Source of the DNA: Rubrivivax sp.
GTDB taxonomy: Bacteria > Pseudomonadota > Gammaproteobacteria > Burkholderiales > Burkholderiaceae_C
DNA length: 64,000 bases
Assembly: GCA_027491255.1 (NCBI GenBank)
Contig: JAIXWM010000177.1
Location: forward strand, 1-64,000
Direction: 5' to 3'
Position 1 is the stretch's first letter, and each line of letters opens with the position of its first letter. The translations under genes and the position numbers were made by a program. This document shows positions 45,943-55,049 of the stretch, in pieces. The notes below the pieces were generated by a model. That model searched no databases, was not told the origin of the DNA, and worked only from the letters and a program-made list of their open reading frames with translations.

Positions 45943-47667
45943 ATGAGCGAACTCGACCTGAAGATCGTCGGCGGCACGCTGATCGACGGCACCGGCAGCG
46001 AGCGCCGCCGGGCCGACCTCGGCATCCGGGACGGCCGCGTCGTTGCTGTCGGCGAGGTGCCTGGCAGCGCCGCGCAGACCGTCGATGCCGGCGGTCTGGT
46101 GGTCGCGCCGGGCTTCGTCGACATCCACACGCACTACGACGCGCAGGTGCTGTGGGACCCGCTGCTGACGGTGTCGCCCTGGCACGGCGTGACGACGGCG
46201 GTGCTGGGCAACTGCGGCTTCGGCGTCGCGCCGACACGCCCGCAGCACCGCGACCTGATCCTGCGCACGCTCGAGCGCGTCGAGGGCATGAGCCTGGCCG
46301 CGCTCGAGGCTGGGCTGGGGGGCGAGTGGCCCTTCCAGAGCTTTCCCGAGTACATGGACGCGCTCGAGCGGGTGCCGCTGGGCATCAACGTCGCGGTGAT
46401 GGTGGGCCACACGCCGGTGCGTCTGTGGGTCATGGGCGACGAGGCGACCACGCGCGCGGCCACGGCCGAGGAGATCGCGCAGATGCGCGATCTCGTCGCG
46501 CAAGCCATGGACGCCGGCGCCGTGGGTTTCGCGACCTCGGTGTCCAAGGTGCACATCGGCTACGCCGGGCGACCGGTGCCCAGCCGGCTGGCGGGCTTCG
46601 AGGAGATGCTCGAACTGGCCCGCGCGGTGGGCGCATCGGGGCACGGCTTGATCCACTACAACGTCGGCCGCGACCCGCTGTGGGACGCCTACGAGGCCCT
46701 GCACGCGGCCAGCGGGCGCCCCGTCGTGTGGACCTCGCTGCTCGCGGGCTCGCTCGGGCCCGGCTCGCACCGTGCGCATCTGGCGCGCGCCGCGCAGCAG
46801 CGCGAGCGCGGCCTGCCCATCCACGGCCAGGGCGCCTGCCGGCCGATCCAGTTCGAGTTCGACTTCCGCTCGCCGGTCGTCTTCGACACCTGGGCCTCGT
46901 TCGAGCCCGTGCGCCTGGCGGCCGACGAAGCCCAGCGCCGGGCGGTGTACGCCGACCCGGCGTTCCGCGCCCGCGTCAAGCGCCAGGTGGCCGGCCGCGG
47001 CCCCGACGACGCCTGGTTCGCCGGCAAGGAAGCCGAAGGCGACACGCGGCGTGCGGCCTTCCGCGAGCTGGCCATCTCCTGGGCCGCGGACGCCGGCCTG
47101 ACCGAGCGCAAGCTGGTCGACCTGGCGCGAGAGCGCGGCGTCGACCCGGTGGACCTGATGTTCGACCTGGCGCTCGACAGCAACCTGCGCATGCGCTGGC
47201 GCATCGCGCTGCTGAACTTCGACGAAGCCGAGGTCTGCGAGATCCTGCAGGACCCGCACGTCTTGCTCGGCCTGGGCGACGGCGGCGCGCACATGAGCCA
47301 GCTGTGCGACGCCTGCCACCCGACCTACCTGCTCGGGCACTGGGTGCGCAAGCGCGGCGCGCTGAGCCTGGAGGAGGCCGTGCGCCGGCTGAGCTCGCAG
47401 CCCGCCGAGGTCTTCGGTCTGCACGACAGGGGCCGCGTCGCGCCCGGCCTGCCCGCCGACCTGGTGATCTTCGATGCGGCCACGGTCGGGGCCGGGCCCT
47501 TGGAGCGTGTGCACGACCTGCCCGCTGGCGAGGACCGCCTCGTCAGCCGCCCGGTCGGCATCGAGGCCGTCTTCGTCAACGGCCGCCGGCTGCCGCCACC
47601 GGGACAGCCGGCCACCAGGACCGCCGGGCAGCTGCTGAGGCAACGGGGTCTGGCCGCCACCGCCTGA
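45943..47667 (+). CDS. N-acyl-D-amino-acid deacylase-family amidohydrolase
   Basis: A 574-residue amidohydrolase-superfamily enzyme. The metal-site motif VVAPGFVDIHTHYDAQVLWDP (shown as VVAPGFVDIHTHYDAQ) is followed by VTTAVLGNCGFGVAPT, whose GNCG Cys is the D-aminoacylase metal ligand. Later motifs are LGLGDGGAHMSQLCDA (catalytic Asp) and the C-terminal LPADLVIFD beta-sandwich return. No signal peptide, so it is cytoplasmic. It hydrolyses N-acyl-D-amino acids or similar amides in known relatives. Operonic with the Bug receptor. Confidence 0.88.
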   Translation: MSELDLKIVGGTLIDGTGSERRRADLGIRDGRVVAVGEVPGSAAQTVDAGGLVVAPGFVDIHTHYDAQVLWDPLLTVSPWHGVTTAVLGNCGFGVAPTRPQHRDLILRTLERVEGMSLAALEAGLGGEWPFQSFPEYMDALERVPLGINVAVMVGHTPVRLWVMGDEATTRAATAEEIAQMRDLVAQAMDAGAVGFATSVSKVHIGYAGRPVPSRLAGFEEMLELARAVGASGHGLIHYNVGRDPLWDAYEALHAASGRPVVWTSLLAGSLGPGSHRAHLARAAQQRERGLPIHGQGACRPIQFEFDFRSPVVFDTWASFEPVRLAADEAQRRAVYADPAFRARVKRQVAGRGPDDAWFAGKEAEGDTRRAAFRELAISWAADAGLTERKLVDLARERGVDPVDLMFDLALDSNLRMRWRIALLNFDEAEVCEILQDPHVLLGLGDGGAHMSQLCDACHPTYLLGHWVRKRGALSLEEAVRRLSSQPAEVFGLHDRGRVAPGLPADLVIFDAATVGAGPLERVHDLPAGEDRLVSRPVGIEAVFVNGRRLPPPGQPATRTAGQLLRQRGLAATA

Positions 47668-47870
47668 GCGCCGAGCCCGGGAGTGCCTGGTGCGGCGTTT
47701 CGCGCGGTGCAGCACTAGACTTCCGCCCTCAGCCAGCCCACCCCAACGCCCGCCAGCCGCTCCGTGACGCTCAAGATGCCCCGCAACTCCCTGTTCGCGG
47801 CGCCGGCGGCCCGGCGCCATGCTGCCGAAGGCGCCCCGGCCCGTCGCAAGGGACGCTGGAGGCCGCTCCC

Positions 47871-48830
47871 ATGAAGCGCAAGGCAAAGGTCGCCGGCCCT
47901 GCTGCTGTGGCGGCGGCAGCGCCGCAGGAAAGCCTGCCGCCCGAGGTGCGCCCGGGCCAGTCGGTGGAGTTGCTCAAGCAACTGCACATCCTCACGCGCG
48001 ACGGCAAGCTCAACCAGGATTCGCGGCGCAAGCTCAAGCAGGTCTACCACCTGTTCCAGTTCATCGAGGGGCTGCTGCAGGAACTGCCGCCCAGTGCCGA
48101 AGGCCCGCTGGTGGCCGACCACGGCGCGGGCAAGTCCTACCTCGGCTTCATCACCTACGACCTGTACCTGAAGGCCCTGGGCCGCGGCAGCATCGTGGGC
48201 ATCGAGACGCGCAGCGAGCTGGTGGAGTCCTCCCGCGCGCTGGCGCAGCACCTGGGCTTCGAGCGCATGCGCTTCCTGAACCTGAGCGTGGCCGAATCCA
48301 CCGGGCGCGAGGACCTGCCCGCGCGCTTCGACATGGTCACCGCGCTGCATGCCTGCGACACCGCCACCGACGACGCCATCCACTTCGGCCTGCTCAAGCA
48401 GGCCCGCTTCATGGTGCTGGTGCCCTGCTGCCAGGCCGAATTGGCCGCCGGCCTGCGCCTGAACAAGGCGATGCAGCTGTCGCGCACGCCGCTGGCCGAG
48501 CTGTGGCGCCACCCGCTGCACACGCGCGAACTCGGCAGCCAGCTCACCAACGTGCTGCGCTGCCTGTACCTGGAGTCGCAGGGCTACTCGGTCACCGTCA
48601 CCGAGCTGGTGGGCTGGGAGCACAGCATGAAGAACGAGCTGATCCTGGCGCGCTACACCGGGCAGCGCAAGCACAGCGCCGGCCAGCGCCTGAAGGCGCT
48701 GCTGCAGGAGTTCGCGCTGGAGCCGCTGCTGGGCACGCGCTACCCGGCCTTGGCCCGGGCGGCGCCTGCGCCCGGCTCCGCGCCTGTGGCGTCGGACATG
48801 TCCCACGCATCCGATCTGCCCTGCGCTTAG
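47871..48830 (+). CDS. Class I SAM-dependent methyltransferase, uncharacterised
   Basis: A 319-residue cytosolic protein. Basic N-terminus, then LLKQLHILTRDGKLNQDSRRKLKQVYH (shown as LHILTRDGKLNQDSRRKL), the SAM motif VADHGAGKSYLGFI, GIETRSELVESSRALA, and VTALHACDTATDDAIHFGL with VLVPCCQAEL. The HACD...PCC pattern is found in methyltransferases related to METTL25-type and RNA-modifying proteins; the target is unknown. It stands alone, 203 bp after the amidohydrolase. Confidence 0.75.
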   Translation: MKRKAKVAGPAAVAAAAPQESLPPEVRPGQSVELLKQLHILTRDGKLNQDSRRKLKQVYHLFQFIEGLLQELPPSAEGPLVADHGAGKSYLGFITYDLYLKALGRGSIVGIETRSELVESSRALAQHLGFERMRFLNLSVAESTGREDLPARFDMVTALHACDTATDDAIHFGLLKQARFMVLVPCCQAELAAGLRLNKAMQLSRTPLAELWRHPLHTRELGSQLTNVLRCLYLESQGYSVTVTELVGWEHSMKNELILARYTGQRKHSAGQRLKALLQEFALEPLLGTRYPALARAAPAPGSAPVASDMSHASDLPCA

Positions 48831-49201
48831 CCAACGGCAGATGATGGCCAAGCGCGCGCCCGCAGCGTGCAACCGCACTGGGCGCCGTGGTCCACGCCAG
48901 TCACGCCGGTCCCGCCGGCGCCGGTGATGTTCATTGCAGGGTGCGCCCCTCGCGGGTGCTCGACGTGGATCCGGCCGTGCGGTCCACCCGAGCGGGCCGT
49001 CATCGGCCGCGATCGCAAGGCGCGAACCGCAGCCACAGCCTGTGCCATGGCGAGGATTCGCGACGCCGCCAGCGTGGTCGAGGGCTGCTCGATCGGGCAT
49101 GCAGCGCTGTCACCCTTCTGGTGAGGCCGGTCGTGGCCGCGATCTCACGACCCTGCAAGCACTTGCTCGCGAAAGAAAGCAGTGGACGGCCGAAGCCAGG
49201 T
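48831..49201. other. Gene-free region with dispersed repeat
   Basis: 371 bp between convergent genes. Apart from the repeat at 48965-49205 nothing is recognised. Short frames have the same Arg/Ser-rich peptides as in the 24.5 kb copy. Confidence 0.5.
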
Positions 49202-49205
49202 TCAG
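48965..49205 (+). repeat. Dispersed intergenic repeat, copy 2
   Basis: Inverted partner of 24465-24710. Shared landmarks in order: GGATCCGGCCG, CCGTCATCGG, GTGGTCGAGGGC, CTGTCACCCTTCTGGTG, GGCCGGTCGTGG. It reaches the 3' end of the MlrC-like gene. Indels relative to copy 1 break any common reading frame. Confidence 0.7.
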
Positions 49206-50698
49206 CCCGCCTCGGCCCCCGGGCGGCCCGGCGAGAGCCGGACGCCCGGGCGCAGTCGGCGGTACGGGTAGTGGCCCGGGTCGGGATCGTAGGCGCCGGG
49301 AGACAGCACGCTGAGCACCGCGTGGGCCGCCGGTTCGAAATCGGCGCGAAAGTGGCAGGAGCTCTTGAGCACAAGGACGCGGCACGCCTTCCAGTCCACC
49401 CCCAGGCGATCGAAGGGAGCAGGGTCGTAGGCCTGGACATTCCTGGACACGACGGCAATGTCAACGCCCTCGCAGCGCAGCAGCACCATCAGCCCGAGAT
49501 CGGCAACCGCCCCGCCGGTGACATGACCCGTCAGAGGGAAGGCGCCCCGCGCGCAAGCCAGCACCTGGAATCGCGCATGCAGCGGCTGGACTCCTGCCGG
49601 CCCGTGCCGGGCGCCCAGATCGATCTCGACATGCGCACCGACACCCGCCGCTGTGGCGGCCGCTGCTGCGGCGGGATCGCAGAGGAAGCCCACGACCGCC
49701 CCCCGAGCGCCGTGCCGCAGCAAGGCGTGCAGCAGCCCCGTGGTGTCTCCGCTGCCGCCGGCCCCCGGGTTGTCCTGGGTGTCGGCGATCAGCACGGGCC
49801 GAGTGGCGCCCTGCGCCAAGCGGAGTGCCTCCCGGACGCCTTCGTCGGTCGGCCACAGCCGGGTATGGAACGCGGTCTCCCGGTCGCGAATGAACTGCAG
49901 GTACTCGTCGGCCGCCGCATCGGCTTCTTCCTGCGTCCACGCGTGCACTGCCACAGCCGGCCCACACCAGTGGGTGTCCGAAGGCGGAAACCCTGCTGCG
50001 TACGTCGCATTCAGGATCCCGGCGTGGGCGCTCGGCTCCCAGTTCATCACCGAGCGGCTGGGTTCCACCAGGGTGCACTGGAAATCGACCGGCAACAAGA
50101 AGGGCAGCGAGCGCAGGGCGCGGCCGGCCGGCCGACCACGTTGCAGCAGCACGTTCACGAGGCCCGCGGCGCGCCGGCCTGTCTCGGGGCGGTCGATGTG
50201 GGGGTAGGTCCGGTAGGCCACCATCGCATCCGAAAGCTTCACCATTTCCGGTGAGATGTTCGCGTGGTAGTCCAGGCTCACGACGACCGGGACCATTGCT
50301 CCGACCACGGCCCGTACCCGCCGCAGGATTTCGGCCTCGGCGTCGTCATGGGTGTCGTTTACCATGGCGCCGTGCAGGTCCAGGTACACCGCGTCCACGG
50401 GCAGTTCTCGCGAGAGCGAGCCGATCAATTCGCCCACGATCCGTTCGAACGCATCGTCCGTGACCGGCCCGCCAGCCCCACCGCTGGCCCAGACCAGGGG
50501 AACGGCTTCGTCGCCCGGCCGCATGGCCGCGAGAAAGCCGGAGGTCGCAAACGTATTGCCGCGAAGCGCCTGCAGCAAGGCCTCGCCCCTCACCAGGGGC
50601 GGCCGGTCGCGATGTTGCGCAAAGTGCTGGAAATCGGCCCGGTGGGGCGTGAAGGAGTTGGTCTCGTGCTGAAAGCCGCCGATTGCGATGCGCGCCAT
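49202..50698 (-). CDS. M81-family (MlrC-like) metalloprotein
   Basis: A 498-residue protein of the M81/MlrC family, named after the microcystin-degradation protein MlrC but widespread beside amide-acid utilisation genes. Seen: IGGFQHETNSFTP (residues 5-17, metal His/Glu), AVYLDLHGAMVNDTHDDAEA, VVSLDYHANISPEM and IADTQDNPGAGGSGDTTGLL. ATG 50698 was chosen over a longer frame because MARIAIGGFQHETNS is the standard N-terminus. It lies 19 bp after a Bug gene; the substrate is probably an acid or peptide-like amide imported through that receptor. Confidence 0.86.
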   Translation of the reverse strand: MARIAIGGFQHETNSFTPHRADFQHFAQHRDRPPLVRGEALLQALRGNTFATSGFLAAMRPGDEAVPLVWASGGAGGPVTDDAFERIVGELIGSLSRELPVDAVYLDLHGAMVNDTHDDAEAEILRRVRAVVGAMVPVVVSLDYHANISPEMVKLSDAMVAYRTYPHIDRPETGRRAAGLVNVLLQRGRPAGRALRSLPFLLPVDFQCTLVEPSRSVMNWEPSAHAGILNATYAAGFPPSDTHWCGPAVAVHAWTQEEADAAADEYLQFIRDRETAFHTRLWPTDEGVREALRLAQGATRPVLIADTQDNPGAGGSGDTTGLLHALLRHGARGAVVGFLCDPAAAAAATAAGVGAHVEIDLGARHGPAGVQPLHARFQVLACARGAFPLTGHVTGGAVADLGLMVLLRCEGVDIAVVSRNVQAYDPAPFDRLGVDWKACRVLVLKSSCHFRADFEPAAHAVLSVLSPGAYDPDPGHYPYRRLRPGVRLSPGRPGAEAG

Positions 50699-50717
50699 CT
50701 TGCGGTCTGCCTTCGGA

Positions 50718-51731
50718 TCAATCCAGCGCCTTGAATCCGGTCTGCGCGATGATGTTCTCGTACTTGGCAATCTCGGAGGCGTAGAACGCCTCGGACTCGG
50801 CGAGGCTGAGGCCGCGCTGCAGCCGACGCCCATCCCCCTCCAGCGTCTGGATGACGGACGCGGTCGAGAGCGCGTCGGCCAACGCCTTGTTCAGACGGGT
50901 CTTGATGGCAAGGGGAGTGCCTTTCCTGACGAAGTAGGCCGAATTGGTGGAGAAGTCGATCGACTTGAACACCGGGGACTCCGAGACGCTGGGCAGGTGC
51001 GCCATTTCCTTGGGCTTGTACGCCGACATATTGGCGATGGCCCGGTACTGACCGACGTTGAGGGCCTGCAGTACCGTGCCCGTCAGCGCCATGACGGCGA
51101 AGTCGACCCGTTCCCCGACCAGGTCCTGCACGAGCGGGAGCGCACCCTTGTACGGAATGTGGTTGAAGCGCGCGTTGGCGAGCTTCGCCATGCCTTCCGG
51201 CACCAGGTGGTACAAGGAGCCGACCCCGGAGCTGCCGTAGGACAAGGGCTGCGGCGCAGAGCGGGCGCGATCGATGAACTGCTGCAGGTTCGTGACCCCC
51301 AGGCCGTTCCTGACCACCAGCAACAGCGGCGTGATGGTGGTGGGATGGAGGATCTCCATGTCGGTCGGCTTGTACTTGATGCTGGGCATGGTCAGCGGAG
51401 GAATGATCAGTTCACTCTGCGAGCCCTGGTAGATCAAGCGTCCGTCCGCCGGCGAATTCAGCACCTTCTGCACGGCGATGGCGCCCGAGGCGCCACTGAT
51501 GTTCTCGATGATGACTTCCATGCCCAGTTCCTTGCCCAGGGGCGCGTGAAGCGTGCGCGCAGTGAGGTCGCTGGGCCCCCCGGCCGGGTAGGGGACGATG
51601 AGCGAGACCGGGCCCGCGATGGCCGCGCTCTGGGCGTGCGCGGGGGCGATGAACGCGCCGACGCCAGCGAGGATGGCACTGCGGCGTGTCATCGCCGTCG
51701 ACCGGGCTTGGCGCATCGTGCTGACTGTCAT
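50718..51731 (-). CDS. Bug-family (TctC) periplasmic receptor 8
   Basis: A 337-residue receptor. A basic N-terminus and SAILAGVGAFIAPAHAQSA form the signal peptide. GPVSLIVPYPAGGPSDLTAR, GASGAIAVQKVLNSPADGR and IPYKGALPLVQDLVGERVDF follow. GGAG lies six bases before ATG 51731. It has more Lys/Ile/Asn and lower GC than the receptors at 40-45 kb. First gene of a two-gene unit with the MlrC-like gene. Confidence 0.9.
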   Translation of the reverse strand: MTVSTMRQARSTAMTRRSAILAGVGAFIAPAHAQSAAIAGPVSLIVPYPAGGPSDLTARTLHAPLGKELGMEVIIENISGASGAIAVQKVLNSPADGRLIYQGSQSELIIPPLTMPSIKYKPTDMEILHPTTITPLLLVVRNGLGVTNLQQFIDRARSAPQPLSYGSSGVGSLYHLVPEGMAKLANARFNHIPYKGALPLVQDLVGERVDFAVMALTGTVLQALNVGQYRAIANMSAYKPKEMAHLPSVSESPVFKSIDFSTNSAYFVRKGTPLAIKTRLNKALADALSTASVIQTLEGDGRRLQRGLSLAESEAFYASEIAKYENIIAQTGFKALD

Positions 51732-51740
51732 GCTGTCTCC

Positions 51741-51782
51741 TGAAGGCTGAAGGCTGAAGGCTTGATCAATTGTTATAACGAT
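51741..51782. promoter_or_regulatory. Heptamer tandem repeat and GTTATAAC palindrome
   Basis: Three exact TGAAGGC units (51741-51761) are followed by the near-perfect dyad ATTGTTATAACGAT (51769-51782; core GTTATAAC). This AT-rich patch, just upstream of the Bug ribosome site, is the likely promoter/operator of the Bug-MlrC pair. No regulator gene is adjacent. Confidence 0.5.
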
Positions 51783-52132
51783 ACTCCAATTTGCAGACAA
51801 CATCCAACGGCCCCGGATCACAGGCCCCATGCGACAGGCTTGCCGGCGTTCAAGCGGATCCATGTCGTGCGCAGCACGCTCTGCAGGCATGCTGACGGGC
51901 GTGCCCCGCGCGCTGGCTTGCCAAACAGGCAACAACCCCGGCGCCCGATGGAAAGCCGCCACTGCTCATGGCACATGCCGAACGCGCAAGGCGGTCCCGT
52001 CCTCCGCTGGCTCACCCGCGGGTCGCCGAGGACGACGGATTCAAGCCGGGTCCGGCGGTTGGACGCGCGCAACCGCCGGATCCCGGGCGACGTCCCTGTC
52101 CGGCATCGCTGCGAAAAGCTGTGCGCCGCCCC
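51783..52132. other. Gene-free spacer upstream of Bug 8
   Basis: 350 bp with no supportable gene; frames are low-complexity or lack family features. It contains the hairpin at 52051-52080. Confidence 0.45.
52051..52080 (-). terminator. Hairpin downstream of the RutR-like gene
   Basis: 11-bp perfect arms TCCGGCGGTTG and CAACCGCCGGA around eight bases, 53 bp beyond the tetR-type stop. It lacks a T-run. Probably ends the long catabolic operon. Confidence 0.45.
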
Positions 52133-52798
52133 TCAGCCGCCCTCCCCCACACCCGCCCCCCGCAACACAAAACCCGTCACCTCGGCGATCAGGCGCTCGC
52201 GGTCGGCCTCGTCGCCGAGCGCTCGGCCGCGGAAGAAGGCGATCTGGTGCTCGTAGTCGGCATAGTGCTGGGTCACGGCCCAGATGTGGAACAGCAGCAG
52301 CAGCGGGTCCACGGGGCGCATCAGCCCGGCGTCGATCCAGGCCGTGATCACGGCCGCCGCCTGGCTGGTGCGGCGCTGGCTCGTGCCCATCAGCGGACGC
52401 AGCAGCGGCGCGCCGCGCATGGTTTCGGCGGCGAAGATGCGCGAGCGCGCCGGGTGCTCGAAGCTGTAGAGCATCTTGCGCCGGATGTAGTCGCCCAGCA
52501 CCTTGCGCGGGCCGTGGTGCGCGTCGGCGAAGCCGAAGATCGCGATCCAGTCGTCGACGATGTCCTGCAGCACGCGCTGGTACAGCGCCTCCTTGCTGCC
52601 GATGTAGTAGTGCAGTTGCGCCTTGCTCAGGCCGGCGACGTCGGCAATGGCCTGCGTCGTCGCGCCCTGGTAGCCGTCGCGGGCGAAGACCTCGATGGCC
52701 GCGGCGTCGATCGCGGCGAGCATGCGCGCGCGGATGCGCCCGGGCGGGCGCGTCACGGGCGCGTCGTCGTGGGCTGGTGCCGCCGCGGCTGTGGTCAT
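52133..52798 (-). CDS. RutR-like TetR-family regulator
   Basis: A 221-residue TetR protein. The HTH covers about residues 40-66 (ATTQAIADVAGLSKAQLHYY). The ligand domain matches the pyrimidine-sensing regulator RutR in YIGSKEALYQRVLQDIVDDW, ARSRIFAAETMRGAPLL and the near-C-terminal VDPLLLLFHIWAVTQHYADY. RutR binds uracil or thymine in E. coli. It is the last gene of the operon that begins at 60951. Palindromes upstream of that first gene resemble the RutR box, which supports direct control. Confidence 0.85.
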   Translation of the reverse strand: MTTAAAAPAHDDAPVTRPPGRIRARMLAAIDAAAIEVFARDGYQGATTQAIADVAGLSKAQLHYYIGSKEALYQRVLQDIVDDWIAIFGFADAHHGPRKVLGDYIRRKMLYSFEHPARSRIFAAETMRGAPLLRPLMGTSQRRTSQAAAVITAWIDAGLMRPVDPLLLLFHIWAVTQHYADYEHQIAFFRGRALGDEADRERLIAEVTGFVLRGAGVGEGG

Positions 52799-52856
52799 GG
52801 GGCGGGCCTGGATGCCGGGCCTTCCAGCGTGGGCGCCTGGGCGCGACCCGGCGCAC

Positions 52857-53858
52857 TCACAGGTCCACCTCCAGCACCGCCGTCTTCGCGCGCGAGCAGC
52901 ACAGCGCCAGCTTGTGGCGACGCTCGGTCGCGCTCAGGCAATGGTCGCGGTGCTCGGGCTCGCCGGCCGTCCACGGCACGACGCAGGTGCCGCACACGCC
53001 CTGCGCGCAGGAGGTGGGCACGTCGATGCCCAGGTCGTGCAGCGCGTCCACCGCACTGGCGTCGGCCGCCACCGGCACCTCGATGCCGCGGCGCGCCAGG
53101 CGCAGCACGAAGGGCTGGTCCTCGCCCTGCGCGGCATCGCCCTCGGGCGGGGCGAAGTACTCCAGGTGGACGGCGTCCTCGGGCCAGTGCGCGGCGGCAG
53201 CCAGCGCGGCCTGCATGAAGCCGGCCGGCCCGCACAGGTAGAGGTGGGTGCCGGGGCCTGGCGCAGGCGCGGCCAGGAGCACGCGCAGATCGAGCTTTTC
53301 GGGCTCGGCCGGGTCGTCCAGGTGCAGGCGCACCGCATCGCCCAGCGCGGCCAGTTCGTCGGCAAAGGGCAGCAGCGCGCGGCTGCGCGCGAGCACGCAC
53401 AGCGTGAAGGCCGCGCCGTCACGCGCGAGCTGCTGCGCCATCGCCAGCAGCGGCGTCAGGCCGATGCCGCCAGCCATCAGCAGATGGTGGCGCGCGCCCG
53501 CCTGCAGCGGGAAGGTGTTGCGCGGGCTGCCGATGGCCAGCAGGTCGCCCGCGCGCACGCGCTCGTGCAGCGCGGCCGAGCCGCCGCGGCTGGCGGGCTC
53601 GCGCTTGACGCCGATGCAGTAGCGCGCCGGGCCCGACGTCCCGGCCGCCGTGCCGGCGACACCCTGCACCGCCGGCTGCGGCGCGCGCGCCAGCGAGTAG
53701 GTGCGCATGAAGCCGCCAGGCAGGTGCACGTCGATGTGCGCCCCCGCCTCATAGGCAGGCAGCGACCGCCCGGCCGGGTGGACGAGCTCGAAGGACGAGA
53801 CCTCGGGGGTCAGGCGCGTGATGCGGTCCACGCGCACGGTCAGGATACGGTCGAGCAT
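52857..53858 (-). CDS. PDR/VanB-family ferredoxin-type oxidoreductase
   Basis: A 333-residue electron-transfer protein: FMN/FAD domain (MRTYSLARAP), NAD domain (LLMAGGIGLTPLLAMA, LYLCGPAGFM) and C-terminal plant-type [2Fe-2S] domain with CAQGVCGTC and HRDHCL. Such reductases feed Rieske oxygenases or demethylases. No Rieske oxygenase gene lies in the operon, so its electron acceptor is unknown. It lies 58 bp before the RutR-like gene. Confidence 0.9.
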   Translation of the reverse strand: MLDRILTVRVDRITRLTPEVSSFELVHPAGRSLPAYEAGAHIDVHLPGGFMRTYSLARAPQPAVQGVAGTAAGTSGPARYCIGVKREPASRGGSAALHERVRAGDLLAIGSPRNTFPLQAGARHHLLMAGGIGLTPLLAMAQQLARDGAAFTLCVLARSRALLPFADELAALGDAVRLHLDDPAEPEKLDLRVLLAAPAPGPGTHLYLCGPAGFMQAALAAAAHWPEDAVHLEYFAPPEGDAAQGEDQPFVLRLARRGIEVPVAADASAVDALHDLGIDVPTSCAQGVCGTCVVPWTAGEPEHRDHCLSATERRHKLALCCSRAKTAVLEVDL

Positions 53859-53962
53859 GGTTCTCGTTCAGAGCAGGCGGCGCAGCCCGGGGGCCGGAAC
53901 GACGCCGCGAGGACAGGCCGGCCGGGCGCGCGCGGCAGCGCGTGCGCCCGGCCCTGCCGTTC

Positions 53963-54994
53963 TCACTTGCCGGTCAGGCGCTTGCGCACGTCCAGGCCGA
54001 TGCCCTTGTTGACGAACTGCGTCGTCGCGACCTTCGACACGTCGACCTCGCCCGGCTTGTACAGGCCGGCCTTGACCATCTTGTTGTAGAAGTCCTGCAC
54101 GCGCGCCATGTCCATCGCGCCGATGCCCTTGGTCAGCGCGTCGCCGCTGTCGACGATGTTCAGGTCCTTCATCAGCTTGACCGAGGCCTCGATGTACTCT
54201 TCGGTCATGTCGGGGTTGTGCTGGCGGATCAGTGCGTTGGCGGCCTTGCGGTCGCCGTACATGTAGTTGTACCAGCCGGTGATGGTGCCCTCCATGAAGC
54301 GGCGCACGAGGTCGGGCTTCTCGCGCACGAGCTGGGTGCGGGTCTCGATGGTCGTGGAGTAGGTGCTGAAGCCCTGGTCGGCCAGCAGGTGCACCACCGG
54401 GTCGAAGCCGGCCTGGCGCTTGACGTTGATCGGCTCGCTGATCGAGTAGCCCTGCTGCACCGTGCGCTTGTCGGCCAGGAAGGGGCCGAGGTTGAAGGTG
54501 TAGGGCTTGAGCTGCTCGTCGCGGAAGCCGTGGTCGGCCTTCATCCATTGCCAGAAGCTGAACTGGCCGTCCTTGCTGACGAGCACGGTGGGCGCCTTCT
54601 TCAGGTCGTCCCACTTGTCGTAGCCCTGGCCCGGGTGGGCGATGACGGCCTGCGGGTCCTTCTGGAAGATCGCGCCGACCACGGTGACCGGCACGCCGTT
54701 CTTGACCTGGTCGAAGGTCAGCAGCAGGTTGCCGGTCATCAGGAAGTCGATCCGGCCGGCGGGCAGCATCGGCCGGTTGTTGACCTGCGGGCCGCCCTGT
54801 TGGATCTCGACGTCCAGGCCCAGCCGCTTGTAGGTGCCGTCGGCCACGGCCTGGTAGAAGCCGCCGTGGCCGGCCTGGGCGCGCCAGTTGGTGGCAAAGA
54901 CCACCTTTTCCTGCGCCAGCGCGGGCAGCGCAGCGGCGGCCAGCGCACTGGCCATCAGCGCGCGGCGGGTCAGGGTCATGCAAACGGTCTTCAT
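53963..54994 (-). CDS. NMT1/THI5-like ABC substrate-binding protein
   Basis: A 343-residue periplasmic receptor. Signal peptide (LTRRALMASALAAAALPALA), then VVFATNWRAQAGHGGFYQAV and PAGRIDFLMTGNLLLTF. IFQKDPQAVIAHPGQGYDKW, DGQFSFWQWMKADHGF and YSISEPINVKRQ are typical of binding proteins for pyrimidine-like or thiamine-precursor rings and taurine-like compounds. It is the receptor for the permease/ATPase at 58367-60131, from which it is separated by two enzyme genes. Confidence 0.88.
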   Translation of the reverse strand: MKTVCMTLTRRALMASALAAAALPALAQEKVVFATNWRAQAGHGGFYQAVADGTYKRLGLDVEIQQGGPQVNNRPMLPAGRIDFLMTGNLLLTFDQVKNGVPVTVVGAIFQKDPQAVIAHPGQGYDKWDDLKKAPTVLVSKDGQFSFWQWMKADHGFRDEQLKPYTFNLGPFLADKRTVQQGYSISEPINVKRQAGFDPVVHLLADQGFSTYSTTIETRTQLVREKPDLVRRFMEGTITGWYNYMYGDRKAANALIRQHNPDMTEEYIEASVKLMKDLNIVDSGDALTKGIGAMDMARVQDFYNKMVKAGLYKPGEVDVSKVATTQFVNKGIGLDVRKRLTGK

Positions 54995-55049
54995 CGAAGT
55001 CTCCTCTTGTCAGGGTTGGCGGGGAACGGAAAAGGACGGGCTCGCACCT

